Position numbers and translations under genes: made by a program
Notes under the pieces: generated by a model
Database searches by the model: none
What the model was told of the DNA's origin: nothing
Seen by the model: only the letters and a program-made list of their open reading frames with translations
Shown here: in pieces, positions 47,601-56,315 of the stretch
Layout of the letters: each line of letters starts with the position of its first letter
How positions within the stretch are numbered: the first letter of the stretch is position 1
Assembly (NCBI RefSeq): GCF_025971955.1
Contig: NZ_JAPDMX010000001.1
Coordinates: 1-64,000 of the forward strand
Direction: 5' to 3'
Source: Shewanella subflava
GTDB lineage: Bacteria; Pseudomonadota; Gammaproteobacteria; Enterobacterales; Shewanellaceae
Length of the DNA stretch: 64,000 bases

Positions 47601-48885
47601 AAACTTGACTCAATTTAAGCTTGATGCCGCGCCCAAAAACGATATTTGGCGCTTTAATGTTAACGCCGATCAATTTGTTGGAAGAGTCGACTTCTATAAA
47701 AGCTGGCGTGAACAGGGGCTGAAAATTGTGGCAGATAAACTGCATTTATCGCCTCAAGTAAACTCAGATTCCAATGAGGATATTAGTCCAGACTCCCTGA
47801 TAGATAGCATGCCGCCTTTAGCGATAGATGTGGATGATTTTAAAGTATATGACATGCAGTTGGGGCATCTAGAAATGCAAGCAACGCCTTATGCTGAAGG
47901 ATATCGTTTCCAAACAATCTCTTTATCACATCCTTCGTCAAATGTTAGCGCACAAGCAAAAGGCGTATGGCGTAAGACTGACGATAACACCCTGACCCAG
48001 TTTGATGTCAGTTTAAAAGCGGATAAATTCGATGAGTTAGCTAACATGTTGGGAATTAACCCTGGTTTAAAAGATGCTCCGCTGAAGCTCGATGGGGATT
48101 TATCATGGCAAGGCGCCCCCTATAATTTTTCGCTAAAAACCCTTGATGGCAAGTTAAAATTTGATTTTGGTAAAGGGCATTTATCTGAAATTAGCGATAA
48201 AGGTGCGCGAATCTTTTCTTTATTCAGCTTAGATTCTATTTTGCGAAAATTGTCCTTTGATTTTTCGGATGTGTTTGGTTCAGGTTTATATTTTGACAGT
48301 TTTCAGGGTAATTTGCAGATTACAAACGGTGTGGTCAAAACCACCGACACGGAAATGGATACCGTAGCAGGCGATATGAAAGTGCGAGGTTATACCGACT
48401 TAACCACCCAGAGTTTAAATTATGATGTACGTTTTCTGCCGCAACTTGCGTCGAGTGTGCCAACTGTGGTGTTTTTAAGTACCAGTGCGTGGACCCTAGG
48501 GATTGGAGCGTTTGCGCTGACAAAAGTATTAGAGCCAGTGATTGAAGTTATCTCTGAAATTCGTTTTAGAATTACGGGCACCATGGCTAACCCTGAAATT
48601 CAAGAATTGGAACGTAAAAGCAAAGAGATTGAAATTCCTGAATCAATTCTTCGTGAAAAAGGGGTTTTACCCGCAACAGATGGCCAAGATAATAAGCCAA
48701 ATGACTCACCGCCATCGACCAAAGGTGAACCTCAAAAGTCATCAGCAACTCCACAGGAAACGGGCAATATTAACCTGAGTTATCTACAACACGTGAAAAA
48801 GGACCGTCATGCAAGTCAGTTTGTTACAGTGCCAAAGCAGTCGCGACGTTCAGGCGAATTTAGCGTATATCGAAACGCAGCTTAA
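44680..48885 (+). CDS. yhdP: YhdP, AsmA-like envelope lipid transport protein
   Basis: 1401 residues from a GTG overlapping the rng stop by one base. One N-terminal membrane segment (about 12-33) is followed by a very long periplasmic repeat protein of beta-groove (RBG/AsmA-like) type. The DUF3971/AsmA2 part is in the C-terminal half (SSNVSAQAKGVWRK..., LSEISDKGARIFSLFSLDSILRKL). YhdP with TamB and YdbH carries phospholipids to the outer membrane. The C-terminal 120 residues are low-complexity. Its last 77 bases overlap the nitrilase gene in another frame. Confidence 0.93.
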   Translation: MSSKRLTTIGRILLQALAILLVLFALGVSLIRGLLPHMPEIRHDILAYVENRYGVTLEIGEISAKWQAYGPSLTVKNLVLPPQTHLPVTLISEQVHVKLDFWQSLLALSPQIETVSFDKVHLAINLDQLPNKNAVEEEVEAIADANGSSPSKKNVDWLYALLLEQLEHFSINDVSVQLFSSQHDFHPIYLENFVWLNQEGKHQGQGSVFIDQKVSAKESLSLQIALTGNGYQADTIRGDIYVVADDLDLGEWASRRKNPLINQDKIAFEGVVNLEAWLKFEHRSIQDGLLTFKPSWLQWRDTTAAAKNALSSSSALPNTSVNDATKTTPLPATDMQRFSIQSGVFTWQTSQAGWQLKSHDVVIESNHQAWPELSLSLAYQNEQFFGQINQINTQMLAPLLPLIPNLGRDHVALWRDVNLQGDIGPIKVYKAQHQPWVATAQLNQLQWQPIAQVPGLSPIDIQLSWVDNILLVALPEQQYNIDFAGGFNQPLQLTGEALLARFDFNDMRLLAPNIHFFNQDINLQAALNMHFVDQPDMALAANMDIYNVAKARNYFPLMAMSPGLVDYLTLGLQAGSIHQANILWRGAFNRYPYTDFDGVFQAEFTIEQGLFKFQPDWPAVKQLDLHALFENKLMDLTINSGNLDRVKVDGARVWIPELGAKSLLRVTADLNTDAKAATQVINASPLRQSVGDTLAVVQVSKDISTQLDLTIPLYYDEKPVIKGTVNFDNNPVYITKPGIQLSRVKGAISFNNHLVSGQKLHAKLFDQDFTFSFATKERSQQQVLDVDLAGHFDIGQLPPAFSTPLSDYYQGNFDWQGHLMMMFGEQGYSFRAQAESDLRGVSFSLPVPYTKSVDEIKPLSVEVMGDNKQASLSVKLAEQAEFWGGFGNNDANHLQFYELMLGRKFKSGDSLVKQDGRITIDMNQAMFAEWLPIITRFTETKADTSIAEENQPASVLPPLVKIKANISQFNLLAQNLTQFKLDAAPKNDIWRFNVNADQFVGRVDFYKSWREQGLKIVADKLHLSPQVNSDSNEDISPDSLIDSMPPLAIDVDDFKVYDMQLGHLEMQATPYAEGYRFQTISLSHPSSNVSAQAKGVWRKTDDNTLTQFDVSLKADKFDELANMLGINPGLKDAPLKLDGDLSWQGAPYNFSLKTLDGKLKFDFGKGHLSEISDKGARIFSLFSLDSILRKLSFDFSDVFGSGLYFDSFQGNLQITNGVVKTTDTEMDTVAGDMKVRGYTDLTTQSLNYDVRFLPQLASSVPTVVFLSTSAWTLGIGAFALTKVLEPVIEVISEIRFRITGTMANPEIQELERKSKEIEIPESILREKGVLPATDGQDNKPNDSPPSTKGEPQKSSATPQETGNINLSYLQHVKKDRHASQFVTVPKQSRRSGEFSVYRNAA

Positions 48886-49642
48886 ACAATTACCCAGACA
48901 AATTAATCAGGCGCAAATGGTGGTGCTTCCTGAATGCTGTTTGCTGTTTGGTGGTCATGAATCGCAACAGTTGCAATATGCTGGCATTGAGGACGAAGGT
49001 GAGCTGAAACACGCTTTAGCCACGTTAGCACAGCGTTACCAAGTGTATATGGTAGCAGGGACTATTCCGATGCGCGCGGATGACCATAGGGTATTTAGTC
49101 GTAGTTACTTGTTCAGCGATACAGGGGTAACGCTTGGGTCTTACGATAAATTACACCTATTTGATGTAGATGTGGCAGATGGCACAAAAACCTATCGAGA
49201 AAGTGATACTTTCCACCCCGGTTTGCGTATCACGGTAGTGGATACCCCGTTTGGTAAAGTGGGTTTAGCGATTTGTTATGATATTCGTTTTCCAGATTTA
49301 TTTCGGGCGCTACGCCTTGCTGGAGCTGAGATCATTGCCTTACCATCCGCCTTTACCAAAGTGACAGGCGAGGCGCATTGGCAGGTGTTATTACAGGCCA
49401 GAGCGATTGAAACTCAATGTTATGTTCTCGGCGCTGGACAGTGGGGACAACATAATCAAGGCAGCCGTGAAACTTGGGGACACAGTATGATTGTCGACCC
49501 ATGGGGCAAGGTAATTGCTGAACGCCCTGAAGGATTAGGTTGGGTACAAGCAGAAATAGATTTACAACAAATTGCAAAAATTCGCCAACAAATGCCCGTG
49601 TTAGGGCATAATCGTTTTATTGAACCCATGCTTGCAAACTAG
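48809..49642 (+). CDS. Nitrilase-family amidohydrolase (Nit1/YbeM-like, likely deaminated-glutathione amidase)
   Basis: 277 residues. The catalytic triad is visible: Glu in VLPECCLLFGG near residue 42, Lys in SYDKLHLFDVD near 113, Cys in VGLAICYDIRFPDLFR near 155. A second Glu sits in GEAHW. This subgroup hydrolyses deaminated glutathione, a repair reaction in the cytosol. ATG 48809 fits the family start (MQVSLLQCQ...NLAYIETQL) even though it lies 77 bases inside yhdP. tldD follows 38 bases later. Confidence 0.88.
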   Translation: MQVSLLQCQSSRDVQANLAYIETQLKQLPRQINQAQMVVLPECCLLFGGHESQQLQYAGIEDEGELKHALATLAQRYQVYMVAGTIPMRADDHRVFSRSYLFSDTGVTLGSYDKLHLFDVDVADGTKTYRESDTFHPGLRITVVDTPFGKVGLAICYDIRFPDLFRALRLAGAEIIALPSAFTKVTGEAHWQVLLQARAIETQCYVLGAGQWGQHNQGSRETWGHSMIVDPWGKVIAERPEGLGWVQAEIDLQQIAKIRQQMPVLGHNRFIEPMLAN

Positions 49643-49680
49643 TAACTGTGGGCTGATTAGATTGAATAAAGAGAATATTA

Positions 49681-51129
49681 ATGCCTTTTTTATCGCAAGT
49701 TGAGCAAAGCTTATTTCAAGGTGGATTAACATTAGATGGCCTGCAAGATTATTTAGCCATTATCCACCAACATCAAATTGACTTCTCTGATCTGTATTTT
49801 CAAGGTAGCCGCCATGAGTCCTGGGTGCTGGAAGATGGCATTATCAAAGAAGGTAGCTTCCACATTGAACGCGGTGTCGGCGTACGTGCGATTACAGGTG
49901 AAAAAACCGGCTTTGCCTACGCAGATGAAATTACGCCTGCGGCGTTAGACGCAGCGGCCAGAGCAGCCAGAGGTATTGCGTTAGCGGGTGAGCAACATAA
50001 AGTTAAAGCGTTTAGTCGGACAAAAAACAGTCCGTTATATGACAGCGCCGATCCGATTGCAGCAATGGATGAAGTGAAAAAAATCGAGCTATTAAAACAA
50101 ACTGATGCTTATATTCGAAGCTTAGATAGCCGAGTGATTCAAGTGGTCGTCAGCTTATCAGGCGTACATGAAGAAATTCTTGTCGCTGCTAGCGATGGTA
50201 CCTTGGCGGCAGATGTGCGGCCTTTAGTCCGTTTTAATTGCAGTGTTATTTTAGAAGAAAATGGCAAGCGAGAACGTGGCAGTGCTGGTGGTGGCGGACG
50301 TCATGACTACAGCTTCTTTTTAACCACGGATGATAGCGGTTTACCGCACAGTTTTGAGTTTGCCCGTGAAGCGGTTCGCCAAGCACAAGTGAATATTCAT
50401 GCGGTAGATGCGCCTGCTGGTGAAATGACCGTGGTGTTAGGTCATGGATGGCCTGGGGTACTGTTACATGAAGCAGTAGGCCATGGTTTAGAAGGTGACT
50501 TTAACCGCAAAGGCAGCAGTGCATTCAGTGGTAAAGTGGGGCAATCTGTGGCTTCAAGCCTAGTGACAGTGGTTGATGATGGCACCATGCCAAATCGTCG
50601 CGGCTCACTCAGTATTGATGATGAAGGCGTGCCTGCGCAAAAGACGACCTTAATTGAAAACGGCATTTTAAAAGGCTATATGCAAGACAAACTCAATGCG
50701 CGTTTAATGGGGCAGGCATCAACCGGTAACGGTCGCCGTGAATCCTATGCCCATTTACCTATGCCGCGAATGACCAATACCTACATGGAGGCTGGCCAAT
50801 CAGACCCTGGCGAAATCATCAAGTCAGTGAAAAAAGGCATTTATGCGCCAAACTTTGGTGGCGGGCAAGTGGATATTACCTCTGGGAAATTTGTTTTTTC
50901 GGCATCTGAAGCGTATTTAATTGAAAACGGTGAAGTTACCCAAGCCATCAAAGGCGCCACGTTAATTGGCAATGGTCCAGAAGCAATGAGCCAAATATCT
51001 ATGGTTGGTAATGATCTGGCTTTAGATAAAGGCGTGGGTGTTTGCGGTAAAGATGGCCAAAGCGTCCCTGTGGGTGTCGGCCAGCCAACGTTGAAAATTG
51101 ATAAACTCACCGTGGGCGGCACAGCATAA
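49681..51129 (+). CDS. tldD: Metalloprotease TldD
   Basis: 482 residues. With PmbA (TldE) it forms a heterodimeric zinc protease that processes or degrades peptides such as microcins and CcdA. The zinc motif is [11 protein letters not shown] near residue 263 (HExxxH) with the conserved Cys of [17 protein letters not shown] at the C-terminus. The partner pmbA is at 59562 on the same strand, separated by the export cluster. A hairpin follows at 51140-51170. Confidence 0.97.
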   Translation: MPFLSQVEQSLFQGGLTLDGLQDYLAIIHQHQIDFSDLYFQGSRHESWVLEDGIIKEGSFHIERGVGVRAITGEKTGFAYADEITPAALDAAARAARGIALAGEQHKVKAFSRTKNSPLYDSADPIAAMDEVKKIELLKQTDAYIRSLDSRVIQVVVSLSGVHEEILVAASDGTLAADVRPLVRFNCSVILEENGKRERGSAGGGGRHDYSFFLTTDDSGLPHSFEFAREAVRQAQVNIHAVDAPAGEMTVVLGHGWPGVLLHEAVGHGLEGDFNRKGSSAFSGKVGQSVASSLVTVVDDGTMPNRRGSLSIDDEGVPAQKTTLIENGILKGYMQDKLNARLMGQASTGNGRRESYAHLPMPRMTNTYMEAGQSDPGEIIKSVKKGIYAPNFGGGQVDITSGKFVFSASEAYLIENGEVTQAIKGATLIGNGPEAMSQISMVGNDLALDKGVGVCGKDGQSVPVGVGQPTLKIDKLTVGGTA

Positions 51130-51139
51130 GTGATCGACA

Positions 51140-51170
51140 TTCAGCTTAGGCCAATAGAGCCTAAGCTGAA
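51140..51170 (+). terminator. Probable terminator after tldD
   Basis: A perfect 12-base inverted repeat TTCAGCTTAGGC/GCCTAAGCTGAA around a seven-base loop, then AAAATTTTG. The T tract is short and delayed, so efficiency is uncertain. Confidence 0.65.
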
Positions 51171-51304
51171 AAAATTTTGTGATAACAGACCCCCTTGATC
51201 AAGGCTAATATTGATTTGAGTCTGATATATTGTCTGGGTAATTAAACGTAAGTCATTTATACTTCAGACAACATTAGAGTTAAAACTCTATTTACGGTGG
51301 TGGC

Positions 51305-52801
51305 ATGGAAATATCGTTTAATCGACAAGGTTTAAATCTAACGTTACAGCAAACCAAACAGGCATTAATACGCTGTTTAATTGCGCCAATATCACTCTGT
51401 TGTGTGTTCATTGCGCCCACTGTGTATGCTGACACGCAAACTGCACAATATAGCCAACCCGCTTCTTCGTTGACCTTTGCTCAAGCTTGGCAACAGTTAC
51501 AACAGGTTAGTGATAAATTCAAAGCGGAAACTCAGCAAGTTAATCGTGCTCAAGCAGAGCAAGAGGCCAGTCATTCGCTAAGCTACCCTGCGCTTGATAT
51601 TGCAGGCAGTTATACGCACCTTGAAAAGCCCATTGAACTTGATTTACGTGATTTAAACCCGTTAGCTGCGATAGATCCTAGCGCCTTGCCGCCTCAATTA
51701 GGTCAAGCGCTTGCTGCAATTCCAGGCTCAATGTTTGTGACGCCTTTTACGGAACAAGATGTTTTTCGCGCGAGTTTACAAGCCATGTGGCCTATTTACA
51801 CTGGCGGCAGAATATCGGCAGCTCAAGGGATAAAAGCCGCGCAAGTGGCTGAAAAACAGCAAGAGCTTGCTTTAGTACAACGAGATTTATTCACCTTATT
51901 AGTCGATAGATACTATGCGGTAACCGTTACACGAGTGTTAACCGAGACTCAGCAGCAACTGGTTGATTCATTGACCGTTCATGCCAGTCATGCCGAAAAA
52001 CTAGAGCGTGAAGGCCAAATCGCAACCGTTGAGCGTTTAAATGCACAAGTGGCATTAGAAAATGCCAAGGTTTCACAACGCAGTGCCAGCCGCCAATTCG
52101 AAATGGCATCCCTTGCGTTAAGCCGCATGTTACAAGCAAGTCATGTAGAGCCCTTATCTCCGTTATTCATGTTAGAACACCAGCCAGCATTAGGGCCATT
52201 AAGCCAGTTGACTATGACACAACATCCCGCCTTAAAACTGTTGGAAGCAAAAGAGTTACAAGCTAAAGGACTGGTTGATTTAGAAAAGGGTGGGCATTAC
52301 CCAACTGTGTTTTTATACGGTAATTACACCTTATATGAAGATGACAGTTTGTTTTCTCAAATTGAGCCAAATTGGATGGTAGGTGTTGGGGTAAAAGTGC
52401 CATTACTCAGTCGAGATGGTCATAGTGGTAAAGTCAAAGCGGCTAAAAGTGCCTTACTTCAGGCGCGTCATACTAAGGCGCAAACCCAGCAAGATTTAGG
52501 CTTGTTAGTTGAGCAAAGTTATCGACAACTGTTACAAGCCCATGAAGAAGTAGCAGCATTGAATACTTCATTAGCGTTAGCAACTGAGAATTTACGCTTG
52601 CGTGAATTAGCTTTTAATCAAGGCTTATCTACCTCAGTTGATCGCGTGGATGCCGAGTTAAAGCTAAACGCCGTTAAAACGCAGCAATTGGGTGCTCAGT
52701 ACCGTTATTTACAAGCCTATGCCAAGTTAATGGCAATCAGTGGTCAGTTAGATGAGTTTATTGGACGAACACAGCAGGAGAATTTACATGCAAGCGAATA
52801 A
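51305..52801 (+). CDS. TolC-like outer membrane efflux protein
   Basis: 498 residues with a signal peptide reaching about residue 43 (PTVYA), longer than usual. Two OEP repeats are visible: QQVNRAQAEQEASHSLSYPALDIAGSYTHLEKP and YPTVFLYGNYTLYEDDSLF. Long helical coiled-coil segments (about 175-245, 380-475) form the periplasmic tunnel. It is the first gene of a four-gene export operon; GGTGGTGGC precedes the ATG. Cargo is unknown. Confidence 0.9.
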   Translation: MEISFNRQGLNLTLQQTKQALIRCLIAPISLCCVFIAPTVYADTQTAQYSQPASSLTFAQAWQQLQQVSDKFKAETQQVNRAQAEQEASHSLSYPALDIAGSYTHLEKPIELDLRDLNPLAAIDPSALPPQLGQALAAIPGSMFVTPFTEQDVFRASLQAMWPIYTGGRISAAQGIKAAQVAEKQQELALVQRDLFTLLVDRYYAVTVTRVLTETQQQLVDSLTVHASHAEKLEREGQIATVERLNAQVALENAKVSQRSASRQFEMASLALSRMLQASHVEPLSPLFMLEHQPALGPLSQLTMTQHPALKLLEAKELQAKGLVDLEKGGHYPTVFLYGNYTLYEDDSLFSQIEPNWMVGVGVKVPLLSRDGHSGKVKAAKSALLQARHTKAQTQQDLGLLVEQSYRQLLQAHEEVAALNTSLALATENLRLRELAFNQGLSTSVDRVDAELKLNAVKTQQLGAQYRYLQAYAKLMAISGQLDEFIGRTQQENLHASE

Positions 52802-53768
52802 AATCTTAGCCGTGTTAGCGGTAATCATTTTGGCTATGGTTTTAGCTTATGGTGTTAATTTAGCGTTTACACCTAAACCGGTATTTTTACAGGGACAGAT
52901 TGAAGCCCGTGAATACAATATTTCATCTAAAGTGCCTGGTCGCATTGAGCAGGTGATGGTGCGTAAAGGCGATAAAGTGGCCGTTGATGACATTTTATTT
53001 GTTATAAATAGCCCTGAGCTAGACGCCAAACTGATGCAGGCAGAGGGCGGCCGTGATGCTGCGAAAGCGTTGCAGCAGGAAGCTGATAATGGCGCCAGAC
53101 AACAGCAAATCACCGCCTCGAAAGAACAATGGTTAAAAGCGAAAGCCGCTACCGATTTAATGCAAAAAACCTATCAACGTATTGAAAATTTGTTTAATGA
53201 AGGTGTGGTGCCGCGCCAAAAGCGTGATGAGGTTTACACCCAATGGCAAGCGGCAAAATATACTGATCAAGCTGCTTTTGCTATGTACCAAATGGCACAA
53301 GAAGGCGCCCGAGTTGAAACCAAAGCAGCAGCCGAAGGCAATGCCAGAATGGCAGAAGGTGCTGTAAAAGAGGTCAGTGCGATTTTAGCCGATAGCCAAA
53401 TGCGCTCACCTAAAAATGCGGAAGTCAGTGAAGTGCTATTGCAAGCAGGTGAACTGGCGCCCAGTGGTTTTCCTGTGGTTAGCCTGATTGATATGTCAGA
53501 TGCTTGGGCGGTGATGCAAGTGCGTGAAGATCAATTAGCGCAGTTTAAACAAGGTACTGTGGTAACGTTACGCTTACCTGCATTAGATCAAACCGCAGAG
53601 TTTACCGTGGAGCACGTTAGTGTGATGGGAAACTTTGCCACTTGGCGCTCAACCGAAAGTGGTCATGATTTTGATATGCGCACCTTTGAGGTGTTATTGC
53701 ATCCTAATCAACCCATTGCCGATTTACGTGTTGGTATGTCGGTATTGTATCTTCCAGATGCAGCATAA
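52788..53768 (+). CDS. HlyD/EmrA-like periplasmic adaptor
   Basis: 326 residues from ATG 52788, which has AGGAG (52776-52780) and overlaps the TolC-like gene by 14 bases. The frame open from 52752 adds 12 unsupported residues. One N-terminal membrane segment (about 5-26) precedes a lipoyl half-motif (EYNISSKVPGRIEQVMVRKGDKVAVDDILFVI near 40). An alpha-hairpin (about 80-200) and the second lipoyl half plus beta barrel (AEVSEVLLQAGELAPSGFPVVSLIDMSDAWAVMQVREDQL) follow. It resembles YhiI-type adaptors paired with ABC-2 permeases. Confidence 0.9.
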   Translation: MQANKILAVLAVIILAMVLAYGVNLAFTPKPVFLQGQIEAREYNISSKVPGRIEQVMVRKGDKVAVDDILFVINSPELDAKLMQAEGGRDAAKALQQEADNGARQQQITASKEQWLKAKAATDLMQKTYQRIENLFNEGVVPRQKRDEVYTQWQAAKYTDQAAFAMYQMAQEGARVETKAAAEGNARMAEGAVKEVSAILADSQMRSPKNAEVSEVLLQAGELAPSGFPVVSLIDMSDAWAVMQVREDQLAQFKQGTVVTLRLPALDQTAEFTVEHVSVMGNFATWRSTESGHDFDMRTFEVLLHPNQPIADLRVGMSVLYLPDAA

Positions 53769-53776
53769 GTGCAACG

Positions 53777-54934
53777 ATGACTGTCAAACAGCGCTGTCTC
53801 TCTGAGCTAACTCAACTTTGGCGTTCACCATGGCAACTTGCTATGGTGAGCTATATTCCTTTAATAAGCATGCTGTGTTTGTGGTGGTTGTTCAGTGCAG
53901 GTTTACCAAGACAACTTCCAGTTGCCGTGGTCGATCAGGACAACAGCCAGGTGTCGCGTATGTTGACGCGAAACTTACAAGCAAACTCGGTGATTTCGCC
54001 GCAATCTTACGCCAATTTGGCCACAGCTGAAGCCGATATGCGTCAGGCAAAGGTGTACGCCTTAGTGGTGTTTCCTGTTGGCATGAATAAAGACTTAATT
54101 ACCGCCAATAAACCTTTGATAGATATCCGTTATAACAGTCAGTTTTTATTAGTGGGCAAGCTGTTATCTAGTCAAATTCAGCTGAGTTTAGGCAATGGTT
54201 TAGTCACACTCGGTGCCAAAAAACTCTTGCTTAGCGGCACCCATAGCGAAAGTCTTGCTGCCAGTTTATCCCCAGTCACCAGTCAAACCACTGCGCTGTT
54301 TAATCGCAACAACAACTACGTAGGATTTTTAGTCCCACCAGTATTGATAGCCTTATGGCAAATACTCTCGGTATTTGTGTTTATGAACTCACTGAATGCC
54401 GAGTTAAAGCCCGCTGAGGGTAAGCCCAAGTTAGCCGCTGATTTTTGGCAATCCGTAATAGCAAAAGTACTCGTACTCACCCCAATAATGTTAGTGCATG
54501 GCAGCTTTATTTTGGTGTGGTTATACCTTTATTTAGCTTTACCAATAGCAGGCTCGATGGGCTTATTGCTGATTGCTCAGTTAGCGATGTTGATAATACT
54601 GTGGGTCATTGCCTGTTTTATTTTTTTGATAATAAGAGAAAAAGCCAGTTGTATTAGTATTTGTACGGCCTTGTTCGCCCCCGCATTTGCCTTTATGGGG
54701 ATCACCTTTCCAGTCAATGATATGCCATTATTAGCCCAGTGGTGGCGCTTAATTATGCCATCGAGTCATTACATCGACTCCCATGTGGGTATTGTCAGTT
54801 ATGGCGAAGCCTTACCACAACTGTTGACTCAGCTAGGATCGTATTGGATTTTTCTACCACTGATCCCACTTATTTTTATATTCAGCCGTTTTGCTGTTGA
54901 GCGTTCTTCCATTGAACCTGAGGGAGGGCAATGA
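53777..54934 (+). CDS. ABC-2 type permease (YhhJ-like), first copy
   Basis: 385 residues. One N-terminal membrane segment (about 19-40), a periplasmic domain (about 45-185; LPVAVVDQDNSQVSRMLTRNLQ) and five C-terminal segments: the ABC2_membrane_3 layout. It contains no Walker A or ABC signature. It starts eight bases after the adaptor and overlaps the second permease by four bases, so the two probably form a heterodimer. Confidence 0.88.
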   Translation: MTVKQRCLSELTQLWRSPWQLAMVSYIPLISMLCLWWLFSAGLPRQLPVAVVDQDNSQVSRMLTRNLQANSVISPQSYANLATAEADMRQAKVYALVVFPVGMNKDLITANKPLIDIRYNSQFLLVGKLLSSQIQLSLGNGLVTLGAKKLLLSGTHSESLAASLSPVTSQTTALFNRNNNYVGFLVPPVLIALWQILSVFVFMNSLNAELKPAEGKPKLAADFWQSVIAKVLVLTPIMLVHGSFILVWLYLYLALPIAGSMGLLLIAQLAMLIILWVIACFIFLIIREKASCISICTALFAPAFAFMGITFPVNDMPLLAQWWRLIMPSSHYIDSHVGIVSYGEALPQLLTQLGSYWIFLPLIPLIFIFSRFAVERSSIEPEGGQ

Positions 54935-56091
54935 TGACGTTATGGCAACTAATGTGGCGTGATTTAAAATCGATACTTTCTGATAAAGACTTGGTACTGA
55001 CGATTTTTGGTGCGGTATTATTTTATTCAGTGTTATATCCACTGCCATACCTACATCAGGTGCCGACCGAACAGAACATAGTGGTTGTTGATCATGACCA
55101 TTCATCATTAAGTCGGCGGGTGATCCGCCATGCTGATGCCAGTGCGAAAATCAGGGTGCAGGCGGTACTGCCCAGTGTAGATGAAGCGCAGCTATGGATC
55201 ACCTCAGGTGAAGCACACGGTTTACTGGTTATTCCTGAAGGGTTTCGACGTAACTTGTTATTAGGTAAAGGAGCTACATTAAGTTACGGTGGTGATGCCA
55301 GTTATTTTTTAATTTATTCTGCTGTCGTTGAAGGTTTAGTTAGCGCGGGTATGGACGCCAGTAAGCAAATTCAAATGGTGGGGCTGTTAGCGCGCGGTCA
55401 AACGGCTGCACAAGTTGAAAAGTCTTTAGATTCAATCACCATCAACTCAGTACCTGCATTTAATCCCAGCTTAGGTTACACGCCATATGTGGTACCAGGG
55501 TTATTCCTATTGATATTACATCAAACTATGCTGATAGGCATTTGTATATTGGGTGCCAGTCAGTGGCGAAAATCAGGTTATTGGCAGTCGGTGTCACCGC
55601 TTTTACTTGTGTCAGCACGAGTGCTGACCTTTAGCAGTATTTATGCGGTTTTAGCGACATTCTATCTAGGTTATTGTTATTATTTTTATGATGTGAGTGT
55701 GTTAGCGACAATCTCTGAAGTCAGTTTATTTATGCTGCCGTTTATTCTCGCCACCGCCGCATTAGGCACGGCCATCAGCAGTCTGTTTGTGCGTCGAGAC
55801 TTGCCCACGCAGTTCTTTTTATTGATTTCTATGCCAATATTGTTTGTGGCAGGGTTTGTATGGCCGTTGGCATTAATTCCTGAGCCATTAGTGCTGTTGT
55901 CACAAATTATTCCAGCTGTGCCGGCGATTAGTGGCATGTTAAATCTAAATCAAATGGGGAGTGGTTGGTTGGCTGTTTTGCCGCAATGGCTCCAGCTTTG
56001 GGCTTTGTTTGTGGTGTTTAGCGGCTTGGCTTTAGTAGGGATTAAATACCGTCAACAGCAATCATTAGCCAATCGCCATCTCACCGAATAA
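54931..56091 (+). CDS. ABC-2 type permease (YhhJ-like), second copy
   Basis: 386 residues, same topology as the first (segments near 24-42, 185-210, 235-375; periplasmic VVVDHDHSSLSRRVIRHADASAKI). ATG 54931 or the adjacent ATG 54934 may be used. No nucleotide-binding domain is encoded here or elsewhere in the window, so the energy source is missing locally. Confidence 0.88.
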   Translation: MMTLWQLMWRDLKSILSDKDLVLTIFGAVLFYSVLYPLPYLHQVPTEQNIVVVDHDHSSLSRRVIRHADASAKIRVQAVLPSVDEAQLWITSGEAHGLLVIPEGFRRNLLLGKGATLSYGGDASYFLIYSAVVEGLVSAGMDASKQIQMVGLLARGQTAAQVEKSLDSITINSVPAFNPSLGYTPYVVPGLFLLILHQTMLIGICILGASQWRKSGYWQSVSPLLLVSARVLTFSSIYAVLATFYLGYCYYFYDVSVLATISEVSLFMLPFILATAALGTAISSLFVRRDLPTQFFLLISMPILFVAGFVWPLALIPEPLVLLSQIIPAVPAISGMLNLNQMGSGWLAVLPQWLQLWALFVVFSGLALVGIKYRQQQSLANRHLTE

Positions 56092-56249
56092 TTGGCATTA
56101 ACAACACACTTTGCCAAGACCATTATTTGACGTTTGTTTGTCGTTGGGCATAGCCAATTGAGCACTCAGGTTTTGTCGACAGCAATGGTTTGCCCTGCGT
56201 CTGCATAGGTAGTCATATGTATTTACATGCATCAAACCACCGCCAAGAA

Positions 56250-56271
56250 AAAGCCCACAAAAGTGGGCTTT
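56250..56271 (-). terminator. Terminator after the Ig-like lipoprotein gene (possibly bidirectional)
   Basis: AAGCCCAC/GTGGGCTT around AAAA. On the minus strand it ends in TTTTT; on the plus strand only TTT, so it primarily serves the minus gene and may also catch transcripts from the exporter operon. Confidence 0.85.
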
Positions 56272-56315
56272 AAAGTCTCAGTTGCCTTATAAACGTTTCA
56301 TTATATCGGGCTAAT

